From Williamsia sp. (lineage in GTDB: Bacteria; Bacteroidota; Bacteroidia; Chitinophagales; Chitinophagaceae), in contig JADCRZ010000018.1 of the NCBI GenBank assembly GCA_015069695.1, positions 1 through 64,000 on the forward strand: a DNA stretch of 64,000 nt. Reading direction: 5' to 3'. Positions 1 through 10,453 of this stretch are shown in pieces; position 1 is the first letter of the stretch; every line of letters starts with the position of its first letter. The position numbers were made by a program, and so were the translations under genes. Below the pieces are notes generated by a model. It was not told the origin of the DNA and did not search any database. It saw only the letters and a list, made by a program, of their open reading frames with translations.

Positions 1-140
1 GAAGCGTTCAGCAACGAACACGCCCGGTATTGTACAAAAGCTAAATTCATGCAATGGCTGAAAGAAGAATTACCCTCCAATGATAGCTTGTTCGTTGTAG
101 CGCAGTGCAGTAAATTTTAGCCCTTTCAAACAGCCTTGAT
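1..140. repeat. Copy 1 of a ~140-bp dispersed direct repeat (second copy 54732-54872)
   Basis: Shared ends: gaagcgttcagcaacgaacacgcc[c/t]ggta and atagcttgttcgttgtagcg[c/t]agtgcagtaa[a/g]ttttag..ccctttcaaacagccttgat; middle ~60 nt diverged. May extend left of the window. Confidence 0.85.
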
Positions 141-176
141 TTTTTTTGCTTCTTTTTGCATCAAGAAAAAAAGAAG
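134..176. repeat. REP-like motif 1 with interleaved dyads
   Basis: cttgat(135-140)/atcaag(160-165) and cttcttttt(149-157)/aaaaagaag(168-176). Confidence 0.7.
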
Positions 177-193
177 ACGGAGTCCCCGCTCAG

Positions 194-235
194 CCTTGAC
201 TTTTTTGGTTCTTTTTGCGTCAAGGCAAAAAGAAC
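194..235. repeat. REP-like motif 2 with interleaved dyads
   Basis: ccttgac(194-200)/gtcaagg(219-225) and gttctttttgc(208-218)/gcaaaaagaac(225-235). Confidence 0.75.
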
Positions 236-242
236 ACGGCGT

Positions 243-1622
243 CTACAAAAATTCCTTAATATCCTGCATCAACCGCATTGCAATATTGTTAGCCGTCGTT
301 TCAAAATTGCTTTCTGCATAGATGCGGATAATGGGTTCTGTATTGGATGTCCGCAGGTGCACCCAATCCTGGTCGAATTCGATCTTTAGACCGTCTTCTG
401 TGTTGATGGGCTGGCGGCCGTACTTCACTTTGATCTTGTCAAAAAGGGCTTTTACATCAACGCCTTTGCGAAGCTCTACTTTGTTTTTTGAGATAAAATA
501 ATCGGGGTACTGCGAGCGGAAAGATTTGAGACCGCTTTTTTGCTGGGCAAGAGCACTGATAAACAATCCAATGCCGATCAGGGCATCCCTGCCGTAGTGA
601 AAGTCGGGAACAATAATGCCTCCGTTCCCCTCGCCACCAATAACAGCTTCTGCTTCTTTCATTTTGCGCACCACATTCACCTCACCCACGGCCGAAGGGA
701 AATAAGCGCCTCCGTGTTTGATGGTGATTTCTTTCAGGGCTTTTGTGCTGCTCATATTGCTCACCGAGTTGCCGGGCCGTTTAGACAAGACATAATCGGC
801 CACTGCTACCAGGGTAAATTCTTCTCCGAACATGCTGCCGTCTTCACATACAAAACAAAGCCGGTCAACATCCGGATCAACTGCTATTCCAAAAGAAGCT
901 TTTGTTTTTTTTACTTCAGCACTTAAACCCACCAGGTTTTCCGGAAGCGGCTCCGGATTGTGAGCAAACCTGCCGTTGATCTCCCCGTTCAGGAGCACCA
1001 CTTGCTCTATGCCCAGGGCATTCAGCAGGGCAGGAACCGCGAGCGCGCCGGACGAGTTAATGGCATCCACCACTACCTTGTAATTCTTGCTGCGGATGGC
1101 TTCCACATCTGTGAGCGGATAGTTTACCACCGCATCAATGTGCTTTTGCAAAGCCTCTTCATTCAGCATACAGGAACCGAGCTTGTCGGCAGGAGCAAAA
1201 GAAAACGTATCTTTTGCTGCATTGTTTAAGATCCACTCTCCATCATCTGCACTGATGAACTCACCCTGGTCGTTGAGCAGTTTCAGGGCATTCCATTCTT
1301 TGGGGTTGTGACTGGCAGTGATGATAATACCACCAGTGGCCCCTTCCCAGGTTACGGCCAGTTCAACAGTGGGCGTGGTGGTTAATCCCAGATCGATCAC
1401 CTGCACGCCCATAGCGATGAGCGTGTTCACCACCATAGCATGCACCATACCACCGCTGATCCGTCCGTCGCGTCCTACTACCACTTTCCCGCTCCCACCC
1501 TTTTCTTTTATCCAGCTGGCGTACGCGGCTGTGAATTTAACGATGTCGGCAGGTGTCAGATTCTGACCGGGCGTTCCGCCGATGGTGCCCCTGATTCCAG
1601 AGATGCTTTTGATCAATGCCAA
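243..1622 (-). CDS. glmM: Phosphoglucosamine mutase / phosphomannomutase family
   Basis: SISGIRGTIGG, TASHNPKEWNALK, DPDVDRL, GEGNGG motifs; likely TTG start at 1622 (open ORF extends to 1718). Confidence 0.88.
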   Translation of the reverse strand: MALIKSISGIRGTIGGTPGQNLTPADIVKFTAAYASWIKEKGGSGKVVVGRDGRISGGMVHAMVVNTLIAMGVQVIDLGLTTTPTVELAVTWEGATGGIIITASHNPKEWNALKLLNDQGEFISADDGEWILNNAAKDTFSFAPADKLGSCMLNEEALQKHIDAVVNYPLTDVEAIRSKNYKVVVDAINSSGALAVPALLNALGIEQVVLLNGEINGRFAHNPEPLPENLVGLSAEVKKTKASFGIAVDPDVDRLCFVCEDGSMFGEEFTLVAVADYVLSKRPGNSVSNMSSTKALKEITIKHGGAYFPSAVGEVNVVRKMKEAEAVIGGEGNGGIIVPDFHYGRDALIGIGLFISALAQQKSGLKSFRSQYPDYFISKNKVELRKGVDVKALFDKIKVKYGRQPINTEDGLKIEFDQDWVHLRTSNTEPIIRIYAESNFETTANNIAMRLMQDIKEFL

Positions 1623-1736
1623 GAGATATAGATTTGTTTTGGCCCAAAAATAGCAATTTCTCCCCACCCTGGCATGCTGTTTTAGGGTATAGAAAGAGGC
1701 ATTTAAAATTTCACCCATACATTTGAATAAAAAAAC

Positions 1737-2480
1737 ATGGTTGTTCCGGCAGAATGGTTCAAGGAATGGTTCAACTCACCTTACTATCATCAGCTGTATT
1801 TCCACCGCGATGAAAAAGAAGCCGCTGCCTTTATCAGCCACCTGCTGGAACACCTGCAACCCGCACCCGGTTCTCGCATGCTGGATGTGGCCTGCGGACG
1901 GGGGCGCCACTCCAAGATCCTTGCTGCCAAAGGGTTTGATGTAACCGGCATTGACCTATCGTTCGACAGCATCCGTGAGGCACGCAAAGCAGAAGCTGAT
2001 AACCTGCATTTCTTTCAACACGATATGCGGTTGCCTTTCTGGATCAATTATTTCCACTACGCTTTTAACTTCTTTACCAGCTTTGGCTATTTCAGAACAG
2101 AACGGGAAAACAACAACGCAGTGCGCACCATTGCCAGCTCGCTTCAATCAGATGGCATACTGGTGCTCGACTACCTCAACGTGCATTATGCAGAAGACCA
2201 CCTGGTGCATATCACCGACAAGGAAATTGAAGGCGTAAATTTTCATATCACCAAATGGTTTGATGAAACCCATTTTTTTAAAAAGATCATTGTGGAAGAT
2301 GAACAGCTGAATGAGCCCCTTGTGTTTGTTGAAAGAGTGGCAAAATTTACCCTGGGCGATTTCAATGACATGTTTTCATTTCACCATTTACAGCTGCAGG
2401 AAGTTTTCGGCGACTACCATTTTGAGCCTTACCATGTAAAAAAATCGCCCCGCCTGATTATGGTGGCACGGAAAGTATAA
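1737..2480 (+). CDS. Class I SAM-dependent methyltransferase
   Basis: MLDVACGRGRHSKILAAKGFDVTGIDLS SAM-binding motif. Confidence 0.88.
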   Translation: MVVPAEWFKEWFNSPYYHQLYFHRDEKEAAAFISHLLEHLQPAPGSRMLDVACGRGRHSKILAAKGFDVTGIDLSFDSIREARKAEADNLHFFQHDMRLPFWINYFHYAFNFFTSFGYFRTERENNNAVRTIASSLQSDGILVLDYLNVHYAEDHLVHITDKEIEGVNFHITKWFDETHFFKKIIVEDEQLNEPLVFVERVAKFTLGDFNDMFSFHHLQLQEVFGDYHFEPYHVKKSPRLIMVARKV

Positions 2481-2594
2481 CCAGTAAATTGTACCTGCAC
2501 GTTCAGTCTTTCTTATATTTGTCTTTACATGTAAAAAAAATATACATGCGATACTGTCCAAAAACAGGTCAATTTTTATAACGAATCCCATTCT

Positions 2595-3893
2595 ATGGCC
2601 GAAGTTCTTATTCTGCTGACCCTGATCATACTGAACGGTTTGTTCGTGATGTCGGAAATTGCGCTGGTTTCAGCAAGAAAATCGCGGCTGGAGACCGCAG
2701 CCAACAAAGGAGATACGCGGGCGCGGGCAGCCCTCAACCTGGCAGAAAATCCTGAAATCTTTTTATCCGCAGCCCAGATCGGTATTACCCTCATCGCTAT
2801 CCTGACCGGTTTTTACTCGGCCGAAAAATTCAATGTTTACCTGCAGCCTTATATTGAAAAGATCACGGCCCTTAAGCCATATGCGGGAAATATTGCCACT
2901 GTTGTCATCGTGATCATTGTTACGTTTCTGACCATTCTGTTCGGTGAGCTGCTGCCCAAACGGATCGGCATGATCTACGCCGAATCACTGGCAAAAACAG
3001 TGGCCGGTCCCATGAAGCTTTTTGCTACCATCACCCATCCCATCGTTTGGGTGCTTACCCGGCTCAGCACAGTCTTTTTCAAACTGTTCCGCATCAATGC
3101 CGTAAAAGACAGCGCCGTAACGGAAGAAGAAATCAAGGCCATCATCAATGAAGGTACCGAGCAGGGAACCATCCAGGAGGCCGAGCAGGAAATCATTGAA
3201 AGGGTCTTCCACCTCACCGACCGCAACATTACCTCCCTGATGACGCACCGCAGCGACATCATCTGGTTCGATATCAACGACAACGAACAATCCATCAAAG
3301 AAAAAATCCTGCAGGAACCGCACTCAGCTTACCCGATCTGCGACGGACAAATAGACAATATCAAAGGATTGGTATCTATCAAAGACCTGTACGTGATAGA
3401 TGACCTGACCCTTTTCAAAAATATCATGAAGGCGCCCCTGTTTGTGCCGGAAAACAATTCGGCTTACCAGGTGATCGAAAAGTTCAAAGAAACGCAGATC
3501 CACTCCTGCTTTATCGTGGACGAGTACGGAAGCCTGCTTGGTATGATCACGCTCAATGACATCCTGAACGCGATTGTGGGTGATATACCCGCCATGGATG
3601 TGCTCGACTATGAAATCGTACAGCGTGAAGACGGCTCTTACCTGGTAGATGCGCAAATACCCTTTTATGATTTCATGACCCGCTTTGACAAACTGGAGTG
3701 GATCGATGAGCAGGAACAGGATTTTAATACCCTGGCCGGCTTTATCCTGCACCAGATTGAACGCATTCCGGTTATTGGAGACAAACTGGAATGGAGGGGA
3801 TTTCATTTTGAGATCATCGACATGGATGCCCAACGGATCGACAAAGTACTTGTAACGGTTTCCCAGGCAGTCAGGAACCGGATAGAAGGCTAA
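2595..3893 (+). CDS. Hemolysin/CNNM family transporter (DUF21 + CBS pair + CorC/HlyC domain)
   Basis: N-terminal TM DUF21, LMTHRSDIIWFD, CBS region, C-terminal transporter-associated domain. Confidence 0.9.
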   Translation: MAEVLILLTLIILNGLFVMSEIALVSARKSRLETAANKGDTRARAALNLAENPEIFLSAAQIGITLIAILTGFYSAEKFNVYLQPYIEKITALKPYAGNIATVVIVIIVTFLTILFGELLPKRIGMIYAESLAKTVAGPMKLFATITHPIVWVLTRLSTVFFKLFRINAVKDSAVTEEEIKAIINEGTEQGTIQEAEQEIIERVFHLTDRNITSLMTHRSDIIWFDINDNEQSIKEKILQEPHSAYPICDGQIDNIKGLVSIKDLYVIDDLTLFKNIMKAPLFVPENNSAYQVIEKFKETQIHSCFIVDEYGSLLGMITLNDILNAIVGDIPAMDVLDYEIVQREDGSYLVDAQIPFYDFMTRFDKLEWIDEQEQDFNTLAGFILHQIERIPVIGDKLEWRGFHFEIIDMDAQRIDKVLVTVSQAVRNRIEG

Positions 3894-4501
3894 AAATCAA
3901 ACTGGGCCTTTTTTTCCGGGTAAGTGACCCGGATACTTTTGCGGTTGCCTCCTACTGAGGCATGCATGATGCTGATCTGCGTATTGTAGAGATCGTAAAG
4001 AAGACTGTTTGTAATCTCCAGCTTTTTCAGTGCCTTTATGTCATTTACCTGCAGGTAGCACCAGACCGATTCGTTTTCTTTTTCATAGCCCACCCACTGC
4101 ATTAGGACCGGCTTGCCATCTACTTTTAACTGCAGGTTTTTCTGGATATAATCATTCATGATCTTTTCCAGCTGCTTCACATCTTTGGGGTGGGTAATAT
4201 CCACGTTGGTCTTGCTTTGCTGCCTGAGCGTCGCTTCACAATCATCCGCAAACATCTTACAGCTGATCTCAATGATCGACTCCTTGGGATTGTGGTTGAA
4301 CTCTGTTACGCTTACATACAAAGGATGGGCTTCTCCGCTGCTTTGCCCGGAAGCCATTTCTCCCGGTACCGGTAAAATACCTGCCAACCCTGCCAGCCCC
4401 ATCCAGGCCGACCACATCACATGTAAAAAAAGCAAATTCATCTGCAAATAAAATTTTCCGGGAACAAATGTCTGTATTAATTTCAATATCTTCACGGCCA
4501 T
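3890..4501 (-). CDS. DUF6702-like conserved exported protein
   Basis: HPLYVSVTEFNHNPKESIIEISCKMFADDCE; likely true start downstream of the 4501 ATG. Confidence 0.7.
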   Translation of the reverse strand: MAVKILKLIQTFVPGKFYLQMNLLFLHVMWSAWMGLAGLAGILPVPGEMASGQSSGEAHPLYVSVTEFNHNPKESIIEISCKMFADDCEATLRQQSKTNVDITHPKDVKQLEKIMNDYIQKNLQLKVDGKPVLMQWVGYEKENESVWCYLQVNDIKALKKLEITNSLLYDLYNTQISIMHASVGGNRKSIRVTYPEKKAQFDF

Positions 4502-5081
4502 GGGCGATTTTGGCTTTTATTGCAGCCTGGGATGGAACCATATTATAAGCTGGGATGCCCTGGATCATATCTTGTTTATCACAGCGCTTGCTGCCATCTA
4601 TACCCTACCCGACTGGAAACAGGTACTGATCCTGGTTACGGCATTTACCATCGGGCATTCTGTTACCCTGTTTTTAAGTGTCACCAATACAATCCGGTTT
4701 GCTGACCGGTGGGTTGAATTTCTGATCCCTTGCACCATCATTGCAACGGCGATCAGCAATTTGTTCCAGCACCAGTTCACCCGCCGTTCGATCAGACTGA
4801 ATTATTACCTGGCGCTGTTTTTCGGACTGATCCACGGAATGGGCTTTGCCAATACCATCCGGTTTATGCTGGCCAAAGACCAGCACCTGGGCATCAGCTT
4901 GTTTGCATTTAATGTGGGATTGGAAGCAGGTCAGGTTTGTGTCGTTGCCTTTTTACTCCTGCTTTCATTCCTGTTTATAAATAAGATCAGGGTAAACCGC
5001 CGCGAATGGGTGGTATTTTTGTCTGCGGCATCGTTCAGCATTGCTTTACAAATGGGTATAGAGAGAATTCCATATAAATAA
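4500..5081 (+). CDS. HupE/UreJ-like membrane protein
   Basis: GWNHIISWDALDHILFITAL...FTIGHSVTL...GLIHGMGFA. Confidence 0.85.
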   Translation: MGDFGFYCSLGWNHIISWDALDHILFITALAAIYTLPDWKQVLILVTAFTIGHSVTLFLSVTNTIRFADRWVEFLIPCTIIATAISNLFQHQFTRRSIRLNYYLALFFGLIHGMGFANTIRFMLAKDQHLGISLFAFNVGLEAGQVCVVAFLLLLSFLFINKIRVNRREWVVFLSAASFSIALQMGIERIPYK

Positions 5082-5089
5082 ACTGTTCA

Positions 5090-7471
5090 ATGAGAAAAAT
5101 CTTATTCACTTTCCTGGTTGCTCTTTCTGCAGCAGCAGAAGCGCAGGACATTAAAAACAACCCCAATTCAAACCACGGCAACAAGTTTGAACAGCTGGGT
5201 ACCATTCTTCCCACGCCCAACGAATACCGGACCGCCAGCGGGGCACCCGGTCCGAAATACTGGCAACAGCGGGCCGACTACGACATCAAGTGTGAGCTGG
5301 ATGAACCAGGGCAGCGCCTGAGCGGAAGCGAAACCATCAGCTATTTCAACAACTCCCCCGATCAGCTGACTTACTTATGGCTACAGCTGGATGAGAATGA
5401 GCATAGCCTGAGAAAAAACGCCAACTACCAGGACGCCAGCTCCATGCCAGAAAGAGCAACCGACCAGATGCTCAGCCGCATGGACACCAAGAACAAACCC
5501 GATGAGTTTGGCGTGAACCTGGTAAAAGTGACCGATGCGCTCGGCAAACCGCTTCAGTATACCGTCAATAAAACCATGATGCGGCTGGAACTGCCTGCTG
5601 CATTAAAACCCGGACAGAAATTCAGCTTTAAAATTGACTGGAACTATAAAATCACCGACCGCAGGTCAGAAGGCGGCAGGGGCGGTTATGAGTATTTTCC
5701 GGAAGACGGCAACAACCTGTACACCATCACCCAATGGTACCCGCGGCTTTGCGTATACAGCGATTTCCAGGGATGGCAAAACCACCAGTTCACCGGCACG
5801 GGCGAGTTTGCCCTTACTTTCGGCAACTTCAAAGTACAGATGACCGTTCCCGCAGATCATGTAGTTGGTGCTACCGGCGAATGCCTGAACTACCAGCAAC
5901 TGCTCACGCCGGCCCAGTTTTCCCGCTGGCAGAAAGCACAAACAGCCAAAGAGCCGGTAGAGGTTGTAACACTTGATGAGGCCAAAGCAGCTGAAAAACA
6001 AAAAAGCACCCAGAAGAAAACCTATATTTTCAAAGCCGACAATGTGCGCGATTTTGCCTGGACCTCCAGCCGCAAGTTTGTATGGGATGCAATGCCCGCC
6101 ATCGTAGAAGGCAAGAAAGTGATGTGCATGAGCTTTTACGCCAAAGAAGCTTATGGCCTGTACCGCCGGTTCAGCACCAAGGCCGTGGCACATACCATCA
6201 AAACCTATTCAAAATTTACCATTCCTTACCCCTACCCGGTAGCGCAAAGCGTGGAAGCGTCTAACGGCATGGAATACCCGATGATCTGCTTCAACAACGG
6301 AAGAACGCAAAAAGACGGCACCTACAGCGAAGCGACCAAGTACGGTATGCTGGGTGTGATCATTCATGAAGTAGGCCACAACTTCTTCCCCATGATCATC
6401 AACAGCGATGAACGCCAGTGGACCTGGATGGACGAAGGCCTGAATACATTTGTTGAATACCTGACCGAAGAGCTGTTTGATAATAAGTTTCCTTCCCGCC
6501 GCGGACCAGCCTGGTCGATCACCAATTACATGTCGCTGCCCAAAAACCAGCTGGAGCCCATCATGACAAACAGCGAAAACATCATTGGCTTTGGCCCCAA
6601 TGCATACGCCAAACCCGCTACCGGCCTAAATATCCTGCGTGAAACCATTATGGGCCGCGAGATGTTCGACTACGCCTTTAAAGAGTATGCCCGCCGCTGG
6701 GCTTTTAAACATCCCACACCAGCCGATTTGTTCCGCACCCTGGAAGATGCGAGCGGTGAAGACCTGGACTGGTTCTGGCGGGGATGGTTTTACAGCATTG
6801 ATGCCTGTGATATTGCCATCGACAGCGTAAAACATTTCAAAGCAGATTTCAGCGCAGCACCACCGCGGTCAAGGGATTCTGTAATGATGAGAAGGGTTGA
6901 CAGGCCGCAGGTACCTGCTTTTGATGACATATCAAAAGTTCGCAACCGGGAAGACAAAAAAGTTGCCTTCCTTACGGACCAGGATACAACCTTGCGCGAT
7001 TTTTATTGGCAGTATGACCGGGGGCTGGTAGCGGTTGATACATCAGCCGTGGCCATTCCTATCGGCAATTTCCTGGATGCACCGGATGAAAGTGTGAAGG
7101 CCAGTTTTGGCAACAAAAACTTTTACGAGATCAGCTTTAGCAACAAAGGCGGTTTGGTGATGCCGCTGATCATTGAATGGACTTATGCAGACGGCACCAA
7201 GGAAGTAGACCGGATCCCCGCACAGATCTGGCGGAAGAACGAAAACGGGGTCACCAAAATGTTTATGAAAGACAAGGAAGTGGTATCGGTAAAACTCGAT
7301 CCCATGCGCGAGACCGCCGACATCAATGAAGCCAACAATTCATGGCCCAAGATAGCGGCCACATCTAAATTCCAGCTTTTCAAAGCCAGACAGCAGCAGG
7401 CACGCGGCCAGGGAGCTGCCGGTCCCAACCCCATGCAAAAAGCAGTTGAACCGGTTAAGAAGGCGTTTTAA
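5090..7471 (+). CDS. M1 family metallopeptidase
   Basis: IIHEVGHNFFPMIINSDERQWTWMDEGLNTFVEY (HExxH-x18-E). Confidence 0.9.
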   Translation: MRKILFTFLVALSAAAEAQDIKNNPNSNHGNKFEQLGTILPTPNEYRTASGAPGPKYWQQRADYDIKCELDEPGQRLSGSETISYFNNSPDQLTYLWLQLDENEHSLRKNANYQDASSMPERATDQMLSRMDTKNKPDEFGVNLVKVTDALGKPLQYTVNKTMMRLELPAALKPGQKFSFKIDWNYKITDRRSEGGRGGYEYFPEDGNNLYTITQWYPRLCVYSDFQGWQNHQFTGTGEFALTFGNFKVQMTVPADHVVGATGECLNYQQLLTPAQFSRWQKAQTAKEPVEVVTLDEAKAAEKQKSTQKKTYIFKADNVRDFAWTSSRKFVWDAMPAIVEGKKVMCMSFYAKEAYGLYRRFSTKAVAHTIKTYSKFTIPYPYPVAQSVEASNGMEYPMICFNNGRTQKDGTYSEATKYGMLGVIIHEVGHNFFPMIINSDERQWTWMDEGLNTFVEYLTEELFDNKFPSRRGPAWSITNYMSLPKNQLEPIMTNSENIIGFGPNAYAKPATGLNILRETIMGREMFDYAFKEYARRWAFKHPTPADLFRTLEDASGEDLDWFWRGWFYSIDACDIAIDSVKHFKADFSAAPPRSRDSVMMRRVDRPQVPAFDDISKVRNREDKKVAFLTDQDTTLRDFYWQYDRGLVAVDTSAVAIPIGNFLDAPDESVKASFGNKNFYEISFSNKGGLVMPLIIEWTYADGTKEVDRIPAQIWRKNENGVTKMFMKDKEVVSVKLDPMRETADINEANNSWPKIAATSKFQLFKARQQQARGQGAAGPNPMQKAVEPVKKAF

Positions 7472-7494
7472 AAGAATTCTATAAGTAAAACTAA

Positions 7495-7524
7495 CAAAGC
7501 CGCTCTAACGAGCGGCTTTTGTTT
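7495..7524. terminator. Intrinsic terminator between convergent genes
   Basis: aacaaagccgctctaacgagcggcttttgttt hairpin with T tract. Confidence 0.75.
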
Positions 7525-7717
7525 ATGATGGCTTTTTATTGTCTGGCTTTGTTTCTTCCTTGTCTGTACCCTTTTTCAGCCGGCCGGTTTCCGTCAGCTT
7601 CTGGTGCAGCAGCCATTCAATCTGGCCGTTGACGCTGCGGAAATCATCAGAAGCCCATTTTTCCAGGCTCTTATACAAGGATTCATCGATTCTGAGTACA
7701 AAGCTTTTTTTTGCCAT
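7523..7717 (-). CDS. Arc-family ribbon-helix-helix DNA-binding protein
   Basis: SFVLRIDESLYKSLEKWASDDFRSVNGQIEWLLHQKL. Confidence 0.85.
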   Translation of the reverse strand: MAKKSFVLRIDESLYKSLEKWASDDFRSVNGQIEWLLHQKLTETGRLKKGTDKEETKPDNKKPS

Positions 7718-7732
7718 ACAGCTTTTCCAGGA

Positions 7733-8596
7733 TTATTGATACAGGGTTCCGGCATTTAGTACAGGTGTAGCGCCTTTTTCACCGCAAAGCACCACCATCA
7801 GGTTGCTGACCATCGCAGCTTTGCGCTCTTCATCAAGCTGAACGATTTCTTTCTTAGACAATTGCTCAAGGGCCAGTTCCACCATGCCTACCGCACCTTC
7901 CACAATTTTGAAACGGGCCGCTACAATGGCAGTAGCCTGCTGGCGCTGCAACATGGCGCCTGCAATTTCAGAAGCATACGCCAGGTGACTGATGCGAGCT
8001 TCCTTGATCAGGATGCCGGCTGCCGACAACCGCTCGTGCAGTTCTACTTCCAGCAGCTGGTTCACTTTATCGCCGCCATCGCGCAGGGTGATCTCTGCAT
8101 GCTCATCTTCCATATGATCATACGGACAAATGGTGGCCAGGTGACGAACGGCTGCTTCACTTTGGATTTTTACAAACTGCGCATAGTTGGCTACATCAAA
8201 AGTAGCCTTATAGGTGTCGTTCACCTGCCATACGATCACAGCTGCAATTTCGATCGGATTTCCCATTTTGTCATTGACTTTCAAGCGGGTACTTTCAAAA
8301 TTCTCCGCACGCAGAGACAATCGCTGCCTGAAATAAAAAGGATTGACAAACAGCAAACCGTTTTCTTTAACGGAACCAACGTATTTCCCCAAAAAGGTAA
8401 GCACAACAGCCCGGTTGGGACTGATCACGATCAGGCCTTTGAACAGGAAGACGGCCGCTAAAAAAAGGACAAGGGCCCAGAGAGCATTGGATCTATCATC
8501 GTGAATACGGGAGAACATATAAATCGCAGCAACAAAAAACAGGACTGAAAGCCCGAAGGCTAAAAACCCTGAAACAGGTTTGGTAATTTTTTCCAT
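7733..8596 (-). CDS. SPFH/Band 7 domain protein
   Basis: [20 protein letters not shown]...[22 protein letters not shown]. Confidence 0.88.
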   Translation of the reverse strand: MEKITKPVSGFLAFGLSVLFFVAAIYMFSRIHDDRSNALWALVLFLAAVFLFKGLIVISPNRAVVLTFLGKYVGSVKENGLLFVNPFYFRQRLSLRAENFESTRLKVNDKMGNPIEIAAVIVWQVNDTYKATFDVANYAQFVKIQSEAAVRHLATICPYDHMEDEHAEITLRDGGDKVNQLLEVELHERLSAAGILIKEARISHLAYASEIAGAMLQRQQATAIVAARFKIVEGAVGMVELALEQLSKKEIVQLDEERKAAMVSNLMVVLCGEKGATPVLNAGTLYQ

Positions 8597-8674
8597 GGTT
8601 GAGTTTTTAATATCATTATGATATCAAATTTATATCAACTTTTTTAGATTGTCCAACTCTTTTTATCTTGTCGC

Positions 8675-9490
8675 ATGAAAAAGATTTTCTTGTTCCTGTT
8701 TTTGGCCGTTGCGGCAAAGCAGATCAGGGCTGCGGAAACAGACACGATCAATGTATTCAGCGCCAGCATGCACAAAGAGGTTCGCTGCGTTGTAATCAAG
8801 CCCGGCAACTATGCAAGCAGCACAAAAAAGTACCCGGTTGTTTATCTTTTACATGGCTATGGAGGGAATTACAGCCAATGGCCCAAGCTGGCACCACAGC
8901 TAAAGGATGAGGCAGATGGGCTGCAGCTGATCCTGGTTTGTCCGGATGGTGGTGTGGGCAGCTGGTACCTGGACAGTCCGGTAGACACCAGTTTCAAGTA
9001 TGAAACATTTGTAAGCAGGGAGCTGATCAGTTATATTGATGGTCATTTCCGCACCCAGACGGACCGGCACAACCGGGCCATTACAGGTTTGAGCATGGGC
9101 GGGCATGGCGGCTTATACCTGGCCATCCGCCATCCCGATCTGTATGGCGCAGCGGGCAGTACAAGCGGTGGAGTTGACATCAGGCCTTTTCCCAAGAACT
9201 GGGACCTGGCAAAAAGATTGGGTGACACGGTTTGCTGCAAGCAGAACTGGGAAGCCAATACCGTGATCAATGTAGTAGACAACTTACACAAAGGCGATCT
9301 GAAGCTGATCATTGACTGCGGCACGGGAGACTTTTTTCTGCAGGTAAACCGCAACCTGCACCAAAAGCTCTTACAAATGAATATAGAGCACGACTATATC
9401 GAAAGGCCGGGTGCGCACAACAGCGATTACTGGAAGAACAGCATCGATTACCAGTTGCTGTTTTTTAAAAAGTATTTTGATGGGGTATGA
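8675..9490 (+). CDS. Secreted esterase (esterase D/tributyrin-esterase-like alpha/beta hydrolase)
   Basis: YLLHGYGG, GLSMGGHGG nucleophile elbow, signal peptide. Confidence 0.87.
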   Translation: MKKIFLFLFLAVAAKQIRAAETDTINVFSASMHKEVRCVVIKPGNYASSTKKYPVVYLLHGYGGNYSQWPKLAPQLKDEADGLQLILVCPDGGVGSWYLDSPVDTSFKYETFVSRELISYIDGHFRTQTDRHNRAITGLSMGGHGGLYLAIRHPDLYGAAGSTSGGVDIRPFPKNWDLAKRLGDTVCCKQNWEANTVINVVDNLHKGDLKLIIDCGTGDFFLQVNRNLHQKLLQMNIEHDYIERPGAHNSDYWKNSIDYQLLFFKKYFDGV

Positions 9491-9514
9491 TGAGAAGTGG
9501 GATCCAGGAAAAAA

Positions 9515-10171
9515 CTAGTTAACTGTACTTCCGGTTCTAACCTTGATCTTTTTCTTTCCTGCATTTTTCTTTTCCCAATCCAGCACTTCCTGCGGTTTGT
9601 CGACGGCTTTTTTTTCTGTGCCGGCTGAGGCGACTGCATCTTTTTTCTTTCCTTCCAGTACGCCGAGCACATAGTTTTCTGTTTTTACGATCAACCCGCT
9701 GCGGGGGTCATAGTATTTCCACAAACCGTGGCGGATGCCGGCCCCTTCATTTTTGACCACCACGCGTTTGAAATGACCCAGGTGCTCTACGTCCTCTACT
9801 TCCAGCGTGTCGTACACTTTATCAGGATTGATGGCTTTCCAGTTTTCTTCGCGTACAGGATCACCAAAATTGTTGAAGTACATGGATTGACCATCTTTGT
9901 TTCCCCAGCGGTAATTTTCTGTAGCAGTTAGATCGCCCATTTGCGAATAGCGCCGCCACTGCCCCTCCCTTCTGTCGTCTTTGAACTGGCCTTCCTCATC
10001 AAAGCCGGGCTCACCGCGCAAAGGTTCATGATGGATCACCCATTTGCCCTGCTTTTGTCCGTGCGCATCCACCACATTGAGCGTATCGCCTTTCACACCG
10101 ATCATAAAGCTCTTGGGCTGACCGAATCCGGAGAGGGAGAAAAACATACAGGCAGCAAAGAGTAAACGCAT
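9515..10171 (-). CDS. MORN-repeat/YwqK-like secreted protein
   Basis: GKWVIHHEPLRG, REGQWRRYSQMGDL, HGLWKYYDPRSG repeats. Confidence 0.65.
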   Translation of the reverse strand: MRLLFAACMFFSLSGFGQPKSFMIGVKGDTLNVVDAHGQKQGKWVIHHEPLRGEPGFDEEGQFKDDRREGQWRRYSQMGDLTATENYRWGNKDGQSMYFNNFGDPVREENWKAINPDKVYDTLEVEDVEHLGHFKRVVVKNEGAGIRHGLWKYYDPRSGLIVKTENYVLGVLEGKKKDAVASAGTEKKAVDKPQEVLDWEKKNAGKKKIKVRTGSTVN

Positions 10172-10453
10172 AAACTAGGTTTGAAAGTGAACAGATAAAA
10201 CGGCTAAACCACCGTCAGATTGTTTGGGGTATACCAGCAAGTACCCGGCCAACAGGGCCTGTTCAGGCATGCTATCAATAAAATTACAGTTTTTACCAGG
10301 TCTGGTTCAGCAGAGCAGGGTGTTAATAGACCGGCAGCGGATGAAAATATATTTTTCTTAACAGGTACGCCTTCCCTGTCGGCGTGTATGGAAGGCAGAT
10401 AGAGAGGAGGATTCTCTTGCTGGCTTCCTATATTTGCAAGCTTAACAAAGGAG

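Noticed and set aside
156-389. Short + strand ORFs over 136-389
   Set aside because: They lie over the REP-like repeats and antisense to glmM; no coding features.
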